64,000 bases of DNA from DSSM01 sp964484125 (GCA_964484125.1 CAZAEK010000008.1:45524-109523), one strand, 5' to 3'; positions 55,737-64,000 are shown, counted from the stretch's first letter. Notes: a model not told the origin generated them from the letters alone. Numbers and translations: made by a program.

Positions 55737-55787
55737 TTTGTAAAGTTTATCAAGTTTGTAAAGTTTATGCAAGTTCATAAAGTTTGG
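55735..55787. repeat. 9-base tandem repeat, AGTTTRTMA type
   Basis: Five to six units (AGTTTGTAA, AGTTTATCA, AGTTTGTAA, AGTTTATGCA, AGTTCATAA, AGTTTGG) follow each other from the stop codon of the metallophosphoesterase. They are the same family as 7173-7203, including the AGTTCATAA variant near the 3' end. Confidence 0.7.
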
Positions 55788-56043
55788 AGGAGAAGTTTTT
55801 TTCTTGTAGCTACGCTCGTACGTAGCACCAGGAAGTAAAATCCGGGATAATCCTTAAAAATCCGGGTTATCTGTGTTCAGGGTTATACTATGGTTTAATA
55901 TCTCGAACATAGAGCTCGGGAACACAGATGATGCGGATTGGACAGATTTTTACATATTTTTCAGGGTGATTTTAAGCATTCCAATGTTTTTTTTGGTTTG
56001 AAAAAGTGCTATAATATTGGCATATTTAATGTTGGAATCGTTT
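55788..56043. repeat. repeat-rich intergenic stretch upstream of tRNA-Ser
   Basis: Holds a hairpin (GCTACG at 55809-55814, CGTAGC at 55821-55826), two near copies of AATCCGGG in 55838-55868, and an inverted repeat whose arms ATCTGTGTTC (55869-55878) and GAACACAGAT (55920-55929) flank about 40 bases. No open frame is evident. The arms resemble the ATCTGTGTTC-type dispersed repeats common in genomes of this group (recalled, not searched). Confidence 0.5.
56010..56015 (+). promoter_or_regulatory. candidate -10 box for tRNA-Ser
   Basis: TATAAT at 56010-56015 lies 28 bases before the tRNA 5' end. No good -35 box is seen at the usual distance, although the region is T-rich. Confidence 0.35.
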
Positions 56044-56130
56044 AGAGAGTTGCTCGAGTGGTTTAAGAGGCACGCCTGGAGAGCGTGTAAATACGCAAGT
56101 GTTTCGCGGGTTCGAATCCCGCACTCTCTG
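56044..56130 (+). tRNA. tRNA-Ser (anticodon GGA)
   Basis: An 87-base cloverleaf: acceptor stem AGAGAGT with ACTCTCT, D stem CTC/GAG, anticodon stem CACGC/GCGTG with loop CTGGAGA (anticodon GGA), a long class II variable arm, T stem GCGGG/CCCGC around TTCGAAT, and discriminator G at 56130, all as expected for serine. CCA is not encoded (CAA follows). Reads UCC and UCU codons. Confidence 0.97.
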
Positions 56131-56201
56131 CAAAGTCTGCACTTACATTTCTTTAAATAAAAATTTTCCCTATATTCCTTAAATTTTTTAAATAGATTTT
56201 T

Positions 56202-57509
56202 ATGAGAATAATTTATTTTATATTTGTTGGTTTTATACTTATAACGTTATCCGGATGTTTTCATAAAAATGTAATGAAAGACGATGCGGATAATGTAACT
56301 GAAGTTATAATGACATCAACTCCTGAAGGGGATGTTCTTGTAATGACTGAAGAAATATTTCAGGCAACTTCAAAACAGAGTAAGGGAGGATTAAGGCAGA
56401 CTACAGGTTTTACAGAGTACAGACTCACTTCATACAATGTTGCAACAGGAAATATAATAAACAGAATTGAACTCGGAGAAAGAGATGATAATTATTCAGC
56501 TTTTCTCGGAGTATCGAATTCATTGTTATGGTATGTTACAATTGATAAGGAAGTTGGTCTTCATTCAAGAAATCCAAGAACACTCGAAATAGTAAACAAA
56601 CAGGAAGATATTGTAAACGCCAATCCTTTCCTTGCAAACAATTTTCCTGAAGTAAAATGGTATGATTTAAAAAATTATTACGGAATGGATTATGCGACAG
56701 GAAATATTATGCTAACAGATCTTTCCGGAAATGTTTATAAGCTTGATACAAAAACACTTAAAGCGGAAAAATCAAATGAAAAAATTGAGAAATTCAAATC
56801 AGATGAAAATATACTCTGTTCATCAGGTAAATTTAATACAGAAGATTATTTTACTTTAAGGTATGATAATCCACGCAGAACCCTGAGTTATAAAAACAAA
56901 GATTTCAGAAACCTCAATTTTCTCGAAGGTCAGTTTTTATGCTCTTCAAACCGTATAGATGTAAAAACCGTATATCCGGAATTTTTCGATCCAATAAACA
57001 AAGAAATTCAGAAGTTAATAAATAAATCTGATTCTCTTGCAGAGGTATTAAATAACTTTGAAGAAAATGAGGTAAATAAGCGATACGGAACGAAACGTTC
57101 ACTGGAGATAGATCTTGATAATTCGAACAGAAACTTAAAATACAAGCTCGATGAATTAAAACGGAATCAGGATGATTTTAAAACAGTTATAAGCAGCGAT
57201 AAAGGGATTTTTATTTATCATCGTTCAACAACTACTGATACTGCAAAAGTGCTTATATCAAAAGTTAAATTTAAAGATAATCCACCTGCCGCAGAACTTA
57301 TCTGGACTACGGAATTACCGGGAATTTTCTTTGAACCGTCAAAGGTGTTCGAAAAGGGGGGATTTGAATATGTATTTTCAAAAGGAAATCCGGATTTGCG
57401 GACTCAGAGAGCCGTATTTCTTAATGATAAGCTCATCTTAGTTCTGATGCTTAAAGCTGTATGTATTGATTTATCTTCCGGAGAAATTCTCTGGACTTTT
57501 ACAATTTAA
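56202..57509 (+). CDS. hypothetical lipoprotein with beta-propeller-like start and coiled-coil part
   Basis: A 435-residue protein with a lipobox (LSGC, residue 19). Repeated strands such as RLTSYNVATGNIINRIELGERDD, NIMLTDLSGNVYKLDTKTLKAE and the closing VCIDLSSGEILWTFTI look like PQQ/WD-type propeller blades. A charged segment (about residues 268-330) with regular Leu/Lys/Glu spacing looks coiled coil. The family is not recognised. The next gene, another lipoprotein, starts 24 bases on. Confidence 0.6.
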   Translation: MRIIYFIFVGFILITLSGCFHKNVMKDDADNVTEVIMTSTPEGDVLVMTEEIFQATSKQSKGGLRQTTGFTEYRLTSYNVATGNIINRIELGERDDNYSAFLGVSNSLLWYVTIDKEVGLHSRNPRTLEIVNKQEDIVNANPFLANNFPEVKWYDLKNYYGMDYATGNIMLTDLSGNVYKLDTKTLKAEKSNEKIEKFKSDENILCSSGKFNTEDYFTLRYDNPRRTLSYKNKDFRNLNFLEGQFLCSSNRIDVKTVYPEFFDPINKEIQKLINKSDSLAEVLNNFEENEVNKRYGTKRSLEIDLDNSNRNLKYKLDELKRNQDDFKTVISSDKGIFIYHRSTTTDTAKVLISKVKFKDNPPAAELIWTTELPGIFFEPSKVFEKGGFEYVFSKGNPDLRTQRAVFLNDKLILVLMLKAVCIDLSSGEILWTFTI

Positions 57510-57533
57510 AATTATTAATTAAAACTAAAAAAT

Positions 57534-58043
57534 ATGAGAAAATTATTTGTTTTTATTTTATTTGCCTCGTTGCCTGTTTTTTTTCTCGGTTGTCCATATA
57601 ATTCTAAAGTCGCAATTGACAGTCAGCCAAAATTAAAAATTGATGAAAGAATGATTGGAACCTGGGGTATATCAGATACTGCCCTTACATTTTATGAATT
57701 CAGTAAGCTTAATGACAATGAATATTTAATCAAAGAATATTCAAAAGATAAAGATAAGGAATCAAAACTTACTGGTAAGTTTTCTGCTTTTCTTTCTGAT
57801 ATAAACAATGTTACTTTTTTAAATGTAAAACAACTTCCTGAAGATGGGAAGGTGGCTATAATGGGTGAAGAATATTATTTTTACAAAATTGTATTAGAGC
57901 CGGGTGTTATTATTTCAACTCCTGTTACAAATTTTATCAGAGAAGAATTTACAAGTTCAAATGACCTGCGCAATTTCTTCAAAGAAAATATGAAAAACAG
58001 TTATTTCTTCCAGGAAGATACAAGGTATATTAAAATTAAATAA
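57534..58043 (+). CDS. hypothetical lipoprotein
   Basis: A 169-residue protein with a lipobox (FLGC20) followed by a small beta-rich domain with IDERMIGTWGISDTALTFYEFSKL, similar in outline to lipocalin-like lipoproteins that open with a GTW motif. No assignment is made beyond that. It is followed by a strong terminator, so it ends the two-gene unit. Confidence 0.6.
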   Translation: MRKLFVFILFASLPVFFLGCPYNSKVAIDSQPKLKIDERMIGTWGISDTALTFYEFSKLNDNEYLIKEYSKDKDKESKLTGKFSAFLSDINNVTFLNVKQLPEDGKVAIMGEEYYFYKIVLEPGVIISTPVTNFIREEFTSSNDLRNFFKENMKNSYFFQEDTRYIKIK

Positions 58044-58081
58044 TTACTTTATATATTTATTATAATTGGCTTTATATATAT

Positions 58082-58121
58082 AAACTTACGGTTAGAGAAT
58101 ATTTAACCGTAAGTTTTTTTT
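58082..58121 (+). terminator. intrinsic terminator after the lipoprotein pair
   Basis: AAACTTACGGTTA at 58082-58094 pairs with TAACCGTAAGTTT at 58103-58115 over a short A/T loop, then a T-run. Confidence 0.9.
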
Positions 58122-58185
58122 ACTTGTTAGTTTTTAAAAAAGAATTTATTTTGATATAACTTAAGAAAAAACAAATCTATCCCGT

Positions 58186-59778
58186 GTGAAAACAAAACGA
58201 ACTGTTTTAAATATTGCCGGGGCTATAGTTTTTTTAATGGCGGCTATTATTGCCGGCTGTGAGATTAATCCTTTGAGCCCGCCGAGTTGGTTTATCAATG
58301 CAAACCTGCCTCTTATTAACAAGACATATACAATCATTGATTTACTTGAAGATGAACCAAATATTTTTTTCACAAATGAAGGTAATGCGTATTTCAACAG
58401 CGAATCAATGACTACGCAGAAGTTTGCTAAAGATTTAGTCCAAAACGGATTTGGACCAACAGATGTTTTTCTGCCTTCTAATCTCGGGGATTCCGCATTG
58501 GGCTTGACTTTAGACGATTCTACCTTTATTACACGGCTTGATTTTGAACCGACTTCGCCTCCGGGTGAATTGATTCTGACATTTAATCCATCAGGTTTTC
58601 AATATACGATATCAATTACTGTTGAAAATCTTTTTAATATTACAAGCGGTTTACCTTACTCTGTATCGAGAACTATTAACGGAAATCCTGTAACTGAACG
58701 GGTTGAACTTTCAAATTACAGAATAACAAATCCTGTACCTTCAAATAAACTTAACTTCAGAATAGGAGTATCTTCCGGAACACCTGGTATAATCAGTTTT
58801 AATTATCATGTAACACGCTTTGCTATTAAATATGCTTCCGGAAGAATTAAACCTGAAAATCTTGGCTCTAAAGATACAGTTATTGATAAACCTTTCGGAG
58901 ATAATAATGTAAAAGGTGCGTTGAATCTTGCATCCGTGAATGAACCTAAAACTTATCTTGTAGTCAAGAGGACAAAAAGCAATTATCAGGTTGATGTTAA
59001 AAATATTCAACTTCGCGGAGAAAATTTCTTTGGCCGTCCTGTGTATTTCAGGTATCTGAGATATGATACCACCGGTGCACCTCCTCAGCCGATTGATTCA
59101 GTCTTTAATTTGCGATTACAAAAGGGACAGGATTCTGCTGTATATTTTGTTAATCCGAGAAACAGCAATGTATTACAGTTTGTCGGAAATATTCCGAAAA
59201 GAGTAATTCTTACAAGAACTACTGTTATAAATCAGAATTTTGACCTTGGTGAAATAGATAATACTGACAGTATATCAGTATATTTCACGGTTGAAATTCC
59301 GCTACATTTCAGTATAATAGAACCGACAACATACAACGATACAATTGATAACAGAATTACGTCATTTAGCGACAGGGAAAAAATTAAAAAGGCAAGACGG
59401 GTTGATATGGAAATGCACCTCACTAACGGAATTCCGATTCTTGCCTATGTTAAATGTTACGTTGTTGATTCGCTTGATAATACACTATTTGATTTAACAT
59501 CAATTATAAATAACCAGGTGTCTGATACTGTAGAACTTCCCGGAGCTCCTGTTGATGTAAACGGATTTGTGAATAATACCACTTTCAGGGTTTATACCGG
59601 AGTACTTGACAGCAATTATATAAATTTATTGCTGGATATGGACAGGATTATTTTCAGATACAGGTTATATACTGATCCGAATATAATACCTGCTCCTGAC
59701 GGGCGGGTTCGGATCAGGGCTACTGATTATGTAAGAAATGCTACATTTGGAACTATAAACTATAAAATTGTTCCGTAA
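58186..59778 (+). CDS. hypothetical lipoprotein with beta-sandwich-like domains
   Basis: A 530-residue protein that opens with GTG; a signal segment ends in a lipobox (IAGC25). The mature part is beta-rich (Asn/Thr/Val-dense), with FNITSGLPYSVSRTINGNPVTERVEL and repeated VDS/DTI turns, as in surface lipoproteins of this group. No family is recognised. The following gene, an outer-membrane protein, starts 11 bases later, so the two are co-transcribed and may work as a pair. Confidence 0.65.
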   Translation: MKTKRTVLNIAGAIVFLMAAIIAGCEINPLSPPSWFINANLPLINKTYTIIDLLEDEPNIFFTNEGNAYFNSESMTTQKFAKDLVQNGFGPTDVFLPSNLGDSALGLTLDDSTFITRLDFEPTSPPGELILTFNPSGFQYTISITVENLFNITSGLPYSVSRTINGNPVTERVELSNYRITNPVPSNKLNFRIGVSSGTPGIISFNYHVTRFAIKYASGRIKPENLGSKDTVIDKPFGDNNVKGALNLASVNEPKTYLVVKRTKSNYQVDVKNIQLRGENFFGRPVYFRYLRYDTTGAPPQPIDSVFNLRLQKGQDSAVYFVNPRNSNVLQFVGNIPKRVILTRTTVINQNFDLGEIDNTDSISVYFTVEIPLHFSIIEPTTYNDTIDNRITSFSDREKIKKARRVDMEMHLTNGIPILAYVKCYVVDSLDNTLFDLTSIINNQVSDTVELPGAPVDVNGFVNNTTFRVYTGVLDSNYINLLLDMDRIIFRYRLYTDPNIIPAPDGRVRIRATDYVRNATFGTINYKIVP

Positions 59779-59789
59779 CTAAAATATTT

Positions 59790-61184
59790 ATGATTAGGAA
59801 GTTACTTATTATTTTTACTGTTGTAATTTTATTTTCATCTGAATCTTATTCTCAGTTTGTTTATAGCGTGAGAAGTCTTGGAATGGGTAGGACAGGTGTT
59901 TCAAATATGTTTTCACTCGATGCTTTTAATAATAATCCTGCAAATCTAACACGCGAGAGGGCAGGGGAAAACAGCAGAATTTATATCGGATTGCCGGCAA
60001 CAGGTTACTCAATGTCAAGCAGATATTTTTCTGTGGATTTTTACAATAATTTTTTAACCGGAGGTAATGAGAGAATACTTACAGAAGATGAAAAATTTGA
60101 ACTCGTAAGGTCTGCTTCAGATAATCCTGCTACTTTTAATGGATTTATAAGCTGGGGCTCTGCATTATGGCATACAAAAGCGGGAACTTTCGGTATTTCA
60201 TTTGATGATAAAATCGGTGCTAATTTAATTGCAAGCAAAGATTTTATGGAACTGACAGTATATGGCAACGAAAGAAACAGACTTTACGATTTATCTGAAT
60301 CAGATTTCGGTTTTTCATGGATAAGACAGCTTAACATCTCATATTCAAACAGAATAAAAAGTTCAAACAAAAAAGAATACGGTGATTTCTTTTTTGGGTT
60401 TTCTGTAAAACCACAACTTGGTTTTTATTACGGACAACTTTTAAATAATGATTATACATTTTATACCGACAGTGTTAATGCATTAAAGGGAACAGGTGGA
60501 GCTGAAATAATCACTTCTGCCGTTATGGATAACGTCCGTCAGAAACTCAGAGCAAGCTGGAAACCTGCGGGATGGGGACTCGGATTTGATTTAGGCGGTA
60601 GCATAAAAGTAAAAAATTTCCTTGGAATGGGAGCATTCGATTTCGGACTTAGTATTATTGATATTGGATTTGTTAAATGGACTGAGAATTCGTACAGAAC
60701 AATTCTTGACGGAGATTATTTTATAACAAACCTGTATAAAAGAGAACAACTTGACTCACTCGAATCTATAATTGAGGGTAAAAGAACTTATGAAGAATTT
60801 ACTACGATGCTTCCAACGCACGCCAGACTTGGATTTACATACAGATTGTGTCTGCATAAAGTAGGCGAAGACCGCTCTGCTGATGACAGACTTGAGTTTA
60901 TGAATTTTTCAATGGAATACATTCAGGGCTTTACAAATAAAAGCGGAGGAACAACCAGGCCAATTCTTGCAACAGGAGTTGAATTAGTGATTGGTAAGGT
61001 ATTATGTCCGAGAGTAGGTGTTACGGTCGGGGGCAGAGAGAAACTTATTTTTTCAGGCGGTCTTGGCATTGATACAGGTCCCGTTGTTTTTGATATTGCT
61101 ACTTCGCATATCCAGAGTGTGGTTTATCCAAAGAGTTCCGGCGGTTTTTCAGCTGCAGCTTCAATTAAAATCAGAATAAAATAG
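59790..61184 (+). CDS. outer-membrane protein, DUF5723-like barrel
   Basis: A 464-residue protein with a signal peptide (to about residue 22, SYSQ). It begins FVYSVRSLGMGRTGVSNMFSLDAFNNNPANL, the GMG-G-NNPA motif of PorV/FadL-like barrels of Bacteroidota and Ignavibacteria, and continues as alternating strands. It does not end in an aromatic residue (KIRIK). It probably sits in the outer membrane beside the lipoprotein encoded upstream; cargo unknown. Confidence 0.75.
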   Translation: MIRKLLIIFTVVILFSSESYSQFVYSVRSLGMGRTGVSNMFSLDAFNNNPANLTRERAGENSRIYIGLPATGYSMSSRYFSVDFYNNFLTGGNERILTEDEKFELVRSASDNPATFNGFISWGSALWHTKAGTFGISFDDKIGANLIASKDFMELTVYGNERNRLYDLSESDFGFSWIRQLNISYSNRIKSSNKKEYGDFFFGFSVKPQLGFYYGQLLNNDYTFYTDSVNALKGTGGAEIITSAVMDNVRQKLRASWKPAGWGLGFDLGGSIKVKNFLGMGAFDFGLSIIDIGFVKWTENSYRTILDGDYFITNLYKREQLDSLESIIEGKRTYEEFTTMLPTHARLGFTYRLCLHKVGEDRSADDRLEFMNFSMEYIQGFTNKSGGTTRPILATGVELVIGKVLCPRVGVTVGGREKLIFSGGLGIDTGPVVFDIATSHIQSVVYPKSSGGFSAAASIKIRIK

Positions 61185-61192
61185 TTTTCTTT

Positions 61193-61245
61193 TCCTACGG
61201 AGTTGCATACAGACCCCATAGGGGTCAAATGTTTGTGGCAAAGAA
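61193..61245. repeat. palindromic REP-like element
   Basis: GACCCC (61212-61217), an ATA loop and GGGGTC (61221-61226) sit between CCTACGGAGTT and CAAATGTTTGTGG. The arrangement resembles short dispersed palindromes seen in related genomes (recalled, not searched). It lies between convergent genes and may also act as their terminator. Confidence 0.45.
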
Positions 61246-61256
61246 ATTTATATAAC

Positions 61257-62279
61257 CTAAAACCTTAAAATTAATAACCCGTTTGTACCGTGGGCTACTA
61301 AAACTTTTCCCTTAAAATATTGAATACTTTTGCACTCACCGCCCGGCTCATAATAACCGAACGCTTCAGGATAAACAGGGTTAAACAAATTAAAAACTTC
61401 CGTTCCGGCATTACCCTCTGCTGTAAACAAAAAATTCGGTGAATGGTCAACTGCTTTTACGGATGTATATGTGTTTGTTGAAGACATATAAAACGGTTGT
61501 GCAGGATTTGAAACGTTTATAACCGTAACTCCGGCATTTCCATCAGCAACATACATCAAACCATCTGCAACCTTTATATCATAACATGCACCAGGAGTTG
61601 AAAAAGTCGAATACTTAAATGGTGAAGCGGGATTAGCAACATCAACTATTTCAATTTTAGTAACAGATTCAACCAAATATGCAATGTTGCCGACCACTTC
61701 AATTCTCTTAACAGAATTTACAGGTGAATAATTTGAAAGTTCCTGAACCTCTCCCGGAAGATTATTCAGGTCAAATATTTTAAATGCGGTTCCTGCGAAA
61801 GATGCATAAAGTTTTCTGTTTTTTGAAACGGCAGAAGTAACACCGCCGGAAAAAGAAATCAAAGTATCCAATACAGGAGCACCGGGATTGGAAATATTTA
61901 AAACGTAAAGACCGTTTATATTATCGGAAATGAATGCATAAGTACTGCCATTTATAGTATCTGGATAAACTTCCTTCACATAACCAAAAGTTTTATAGTT
62001 ATAAACTATTGCGGGAGATTCGGGATTTGTAATATTAACAATCTGCAATCCGTTGGCACCATCTGCAACTAAGGCATATTGTAACCCGGAAATTTTAACT
62101 CCTTTTACAAAAACCGCATCGCCGCCGGTATTAACCTGCCCGACAAACCACATACCTGTTTCATATTCCGGAGGTATGTAAGGGTCGTAATCATCAATTG
62201 CCAGATCGCAGCGGAGATGAATCACGCTTAGCAGGAGTATTGCCGGTATTAATATTTTTCTTAATAGATTTTTTATCAT
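61257..62279 (-). CDS. LVIVD-repeat surface lipoprotein
   Basis: A 340-residue protein. A hydrophobic start ends at Cys (IHLRC24), so probably a lipoprotein. Seven or so blade-like repeats follow with the LVIVD signature: GLQIVNITNPESPAIV, GLYVLNISNPGAPVLD, KIEIVDVANPASPFKY, GVTVINVSNPAQPFYM, GTEVFNLFNPVYPEAF. Such repeats fold as a beta propeller and are common in secreted proteins; function unknown. Its start lies 86 bases inside the upstream gene, with a ribosome site (AGGAA) nine bases before the ATG. Confidence 0.85.
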   Translation of the reverse strand: MIKNLLRKILIPAILLLSVIHLRCDLAIDDYDPYIPPEYETGMWFVGQVNTGGDAVFVKGVKISGLQYALVADGANGLQIVNITNPESPAIVYNYKTFGYVKEVYPDTINGSTYAFISDNINGLYVLNISNPGAPVLDTLISFSGGVTSAVSKNRKLYASFAGTAFKIFDLNNLPGEVQELSNYSPVNSVKRIEVVGNIAYLVESVTKIEIVDVANPASPFKYSTFSTPGACYDIKVADGLMYVADGNAGVTVINVSNPAQPFYMSSTNTYTSVKAVDHSPNFLFTAEGNAGTEVFNLFNPVYPEAFGYYEPGGECKSIQYFKGKVLVAHGTNGLLILRF

Positions 62280-63000
62280 AGCTTGTTCCTATTCTGGAAT
62301 ATGGTATTTGTCCTGATTCGCTGTTTATGATAAAAGCATTTTTATGTGAAAAATTAAGTGTAGCTTTTTGATATGCGGGACTGCCTCCATATTGGTCTCT
62401 TGCTCTGTCGAGCATTGTGCAATTGTTTATATTAAAATCTTTCCATTTAATATCACCAATAGGAAATCTGCATCCGGGAGGAGTATAGACCACTTCGCCG
62501 ATTCCGTTTTCAAAAAAAACTTTTAATCCCATACAGTTAGGACACGGACCATCTGCAGTTCGCAGCCATAAACCGTCAATGTTATAACATCCTACATAAC
62601 CTCCGTTGCAGGTTGTGTAATCTATAAGTTTACATTTTCTTTCTTCAACGTTAATATCATATCTGCATAAAAAAATACTGCCTTCAATCTGTGCAGTATA
62701 GTTTCCTTTTTTTAATATTACGGAAGCAGCAATATTTGTATCGCAATTTGGAGTAACAGTCCATACTATCGAATCATTTAAAGTCTTATCAGATATTTTA
62801 ATTGTTATGGGTCCGTCAATTTGCTGTGTTCTGAAAAATGTAATTTTCCCGTTACCTTCTCCGTATGGATTAGGAGTTGGCGGAGGGGGAGGCGGGGGTG
62901 GATCTGTAATGCCTGTTCTGGAATCACAGGCAGCTAAATAAGCAAAAAGCACCGCCAAAATTAAACCTGGTAAAATTCTGATTAGTACTTTTTTCTTCAT
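62194..63000 (-). CDS. Cys-rich lipoprotein with polyproline linker
   Basis: A 268-residue protein with a lipobox (LAAC25) and then DPPPPPPPPTPNP, a stiff linker that would hold the rest away from the membrane. The body has about nine further cysteines in CDTN, LCRYD, KCKL, TTCNGGYVGC, GPCPNC, GCRFP and NCTML, probably disulfides. The last ~29 residues are Lys/Ser-rich and come from the DNA that also encodes the signal peptide of the next gene. Family not recognised. Confidence 0.65.
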   Translation of the reverse strand: MKKKVLIRILPGLILAVLFAYLAACDSRTGITDPPPPPPPPTPNPYGEGNGKITFFRTQQIDGPITIKISDKTLNDSIVWTVTPNCDTNIAASVILKKGNYTAQIEGSIFLCRYDINVEERKCKLIDYTTCNGGYVGCYNIDGLWLRTADGPCPNCMGLKVFFENGIGEVVYTPPGCRFPIGDIKWKDFNINNCTMLDRARDQYGGSPAYQKATLNFSHKNAFIINSESGQIPYSRIGTSYDKKSIKKNINTGNTPAKRDSSPLRSGN

Positions 63001-63212
63001 TATTTTATAAAATTCTTATATAGTAGTTTATTATATTTTAAACTTCTACATATTTTTTTAGTTCCCTTTCCAAAAAGTTTTGAACACGGAGCACATAGAT
63101 AAAATTTATTTGTAAGGATTTTCCCATAATATTGACGCTTCCGCGTCGGAACAAATTATATTAAAAATCAAGATTCATTGCAAATGTTATCTTTTATTAA
63201 TAACTTATATTT
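63001..63212. other. intergenic stretch with small hairpin
   Basis: Contains GACGC (63134-63138), TTCC, GCGTC (63143-63147), and GAACACGGAGCACATAGAT near 63083, which resembles the ATCTGTGTTC-type repeat at 55869-55929 in inverse. No gene is seen. It separates divergent genes and must hold their promoters. Confidence 0.4.
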
Positions 63213-64000
63213 ATGCCTATTGCAGAATTAAAAAATATAAATATATATTATGACATTTACGGTGAAGGTGAACCCCTTGTATTAATTGCCGGACTCGGTT
63301 CCGATTCGGTTAGCTGGTTCAATGTAATTGATGATTTATCACAGAATTTTAAACTTATAGTCTTTGACAACCGGGGGTGCGGACGCTCGGATTATCCAAC
63401 CTATGATTTTACAATTGAAGATATGGCAAAAGATACAATCGGACTTCTTGATTACCTGAAAATAGACAGAGCAGATATACTTGGTCATTCAATGGGCGGA
63501 TATATTGCTCAGGAAATTGCGATTAAAAATCCGGAACGGGTAAAAAATCTAATACTGATAGGCACTGCAGCATATACAAATTCAAGAAATAAAAAACTGT
63601 TCACGGAATTTTCCAGTATCCTGAAATCTGAAGGATATTCGGAAGAGTGGTTTAAGTCATTTGCTGAATGGCTTTTTACGGACGAAGTACAATCCGATAC
63701 GTCATTTATTGATTTATTCGTCAGTAATGCTATGAAGTATCCATATCTGCAAAAGCCCAAAGGATTTGAGTTACAGGTCAATGCATTAAATTCATTTGAT
63801 TCACGTTCTCAGCTCCCGCTTATAAAAGCAAAAACTTTAATTTTATCAGGGAGAGAAGATATTTTAATCACAACGGAAGATTCGCTTTTCCTTTCGGAAA
63901 AAATCACTAACAGCACTTTGCAATTTCTCAACAACATTGCTCACAGCATTCAGGTGGAAAACCCAAAAGCTTTTTCGGAAGCAGTACTTGAGTTTCAAAA
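63213..64000 (+). CDS. alpha/beta hydrolase (3' partial)
   Basis: The frame runs from ATG at 63213 to the window end with no stop, 262 residues visible. LVLIAGLGSDSVSWFNVID, FDNRGCGRSDYP, and the nucleophile elbow GHSMGGYIAQEIA mark an alpha/beta hydrolase. The acid is probably D in LSGREDILI, and the base His in NIAHSIQVENP, so the triad is complete before the edge. Most like 3-oxoadipate enol-lactonase/MhpC-type hydrolases; substrate unknown. Confidence 0.92.
   Translation, partial: MPIAELKNINIYYDIYGEGEPLVLIAGLGSDSVSWFNVIDDLSQNFKLIVFDNRGCGRSDYPTYDFTIEDMAKDTIGLLDYLKIDRADILGHSMGGYIAQEIAIKNPERVKNLILIGTAAYTNSRNKKLFTEFSSILKSEGYSEEWFKSFAEWLFTDEVQSDTSFIDLFVSNAMKYPYLQKPKGFELQVNALNSFDSRSQLPLIKAKTLILSGREDILITTEDSLFLSEKITNSTLQFLNNIAHSIQVENPKAFSEAVLEFQ

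Noticed and set aside
63509..63781. Minus-strand open frame of 90 codons
   Set aside because: It lies opposite a well-supported alpha/beta hydrolase frame and shows no family features.
1..64000. CRISPR arrays, insertion sequences, prophage or defence islands
   Set aside because: No regularly spaced repeats, transposase, integrase, Cas or phage genes were seen on either strand.

Overview
The window is AT-rich bacterial chromosome, densely packed with genes and mostly free of mobile DNA. Two proteins end in a type IX secretion (T9SS) sorting domain with the NYPNPFNP motif. Other markers are many lipoproteins and outer-membrane barrels, AddAB in place of RecBCD, a B12-dependent ribonucleotide reductase, and a Ccm system with an atypical CcmE. 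Together these suggest an Ignavibacteria-like member of the Bacteroidota/Chlorobi group. This placement is inference; the window has no rRNA.

Region 1 (1-6463) holds six genes for redox proteins that appear to span the cell envelope. They are a membrane cytochrome b (cut by the window edge), a membrane-anchored tetraheme c554-like cytochrome, a cysteine-free outer-membrane barrel, a 14-heme periplasmic cytochrome, a lipid-anchored heptaheme cytochrome with CX4CH sites, and an octaheme cytochrome with a T9SS sorting tail. The set looks like a route for electrons from the quinone pool through the outer membrane to the cell surface. Region 2 (6709-10697) holds genes for cytochrome c maturation: a TPR lipoprotein, ccmC, a 37-residue ccmD, ccmE (CXXXY type) and ccmF. 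Region 3 (10806-14712) is etfB, etfA, an acyl-CoA dehydrogenase and a small unknown.

Region 4 (14763-31065) is mixed. It has a VOC protein, a second T9SS cargo protein, a CYTH protein, a zinc alcohol dehydrogenase, a C1 peptidase, addB-addA, a lysine-rich small protein, a membrane histidine kinase, a CapA-like lipoprotein and a large soluble hybrid kinase. Region 5 (31098-45421) is a long minus-strand run: a YfhO-like membrane protein, biotin carboxylase and its biotin carrier, PrsW, a flippase fused to a glycosyltransferase, four GT2 glycosyltransferases, a GT9, nadD and a Yip1 protein. From the flippase fusion to nadD each gene overlaps the next, so this is probably a surface-polysaccharide operon with translational coupling.

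Region 6 (45710-51844) is nrdJ, a GT32-type glycosyltransferase, recA and recX; the recA terminator directly abuts the recX start codon. Region 7 (51845-64000) has a fatty acid hydroxylase, a porin, an M14-type peptidase, a metallophosphoesterase, a repeat-rich intergenic stretch with tRNA-Ser(GGA), a run of lipoproteins and outer-membrane proteins, an LVIVD-repeat lipoprotein overlapping a Cys-rich lipoprotein, and an alpha/beta hydrolase cut by the window end.
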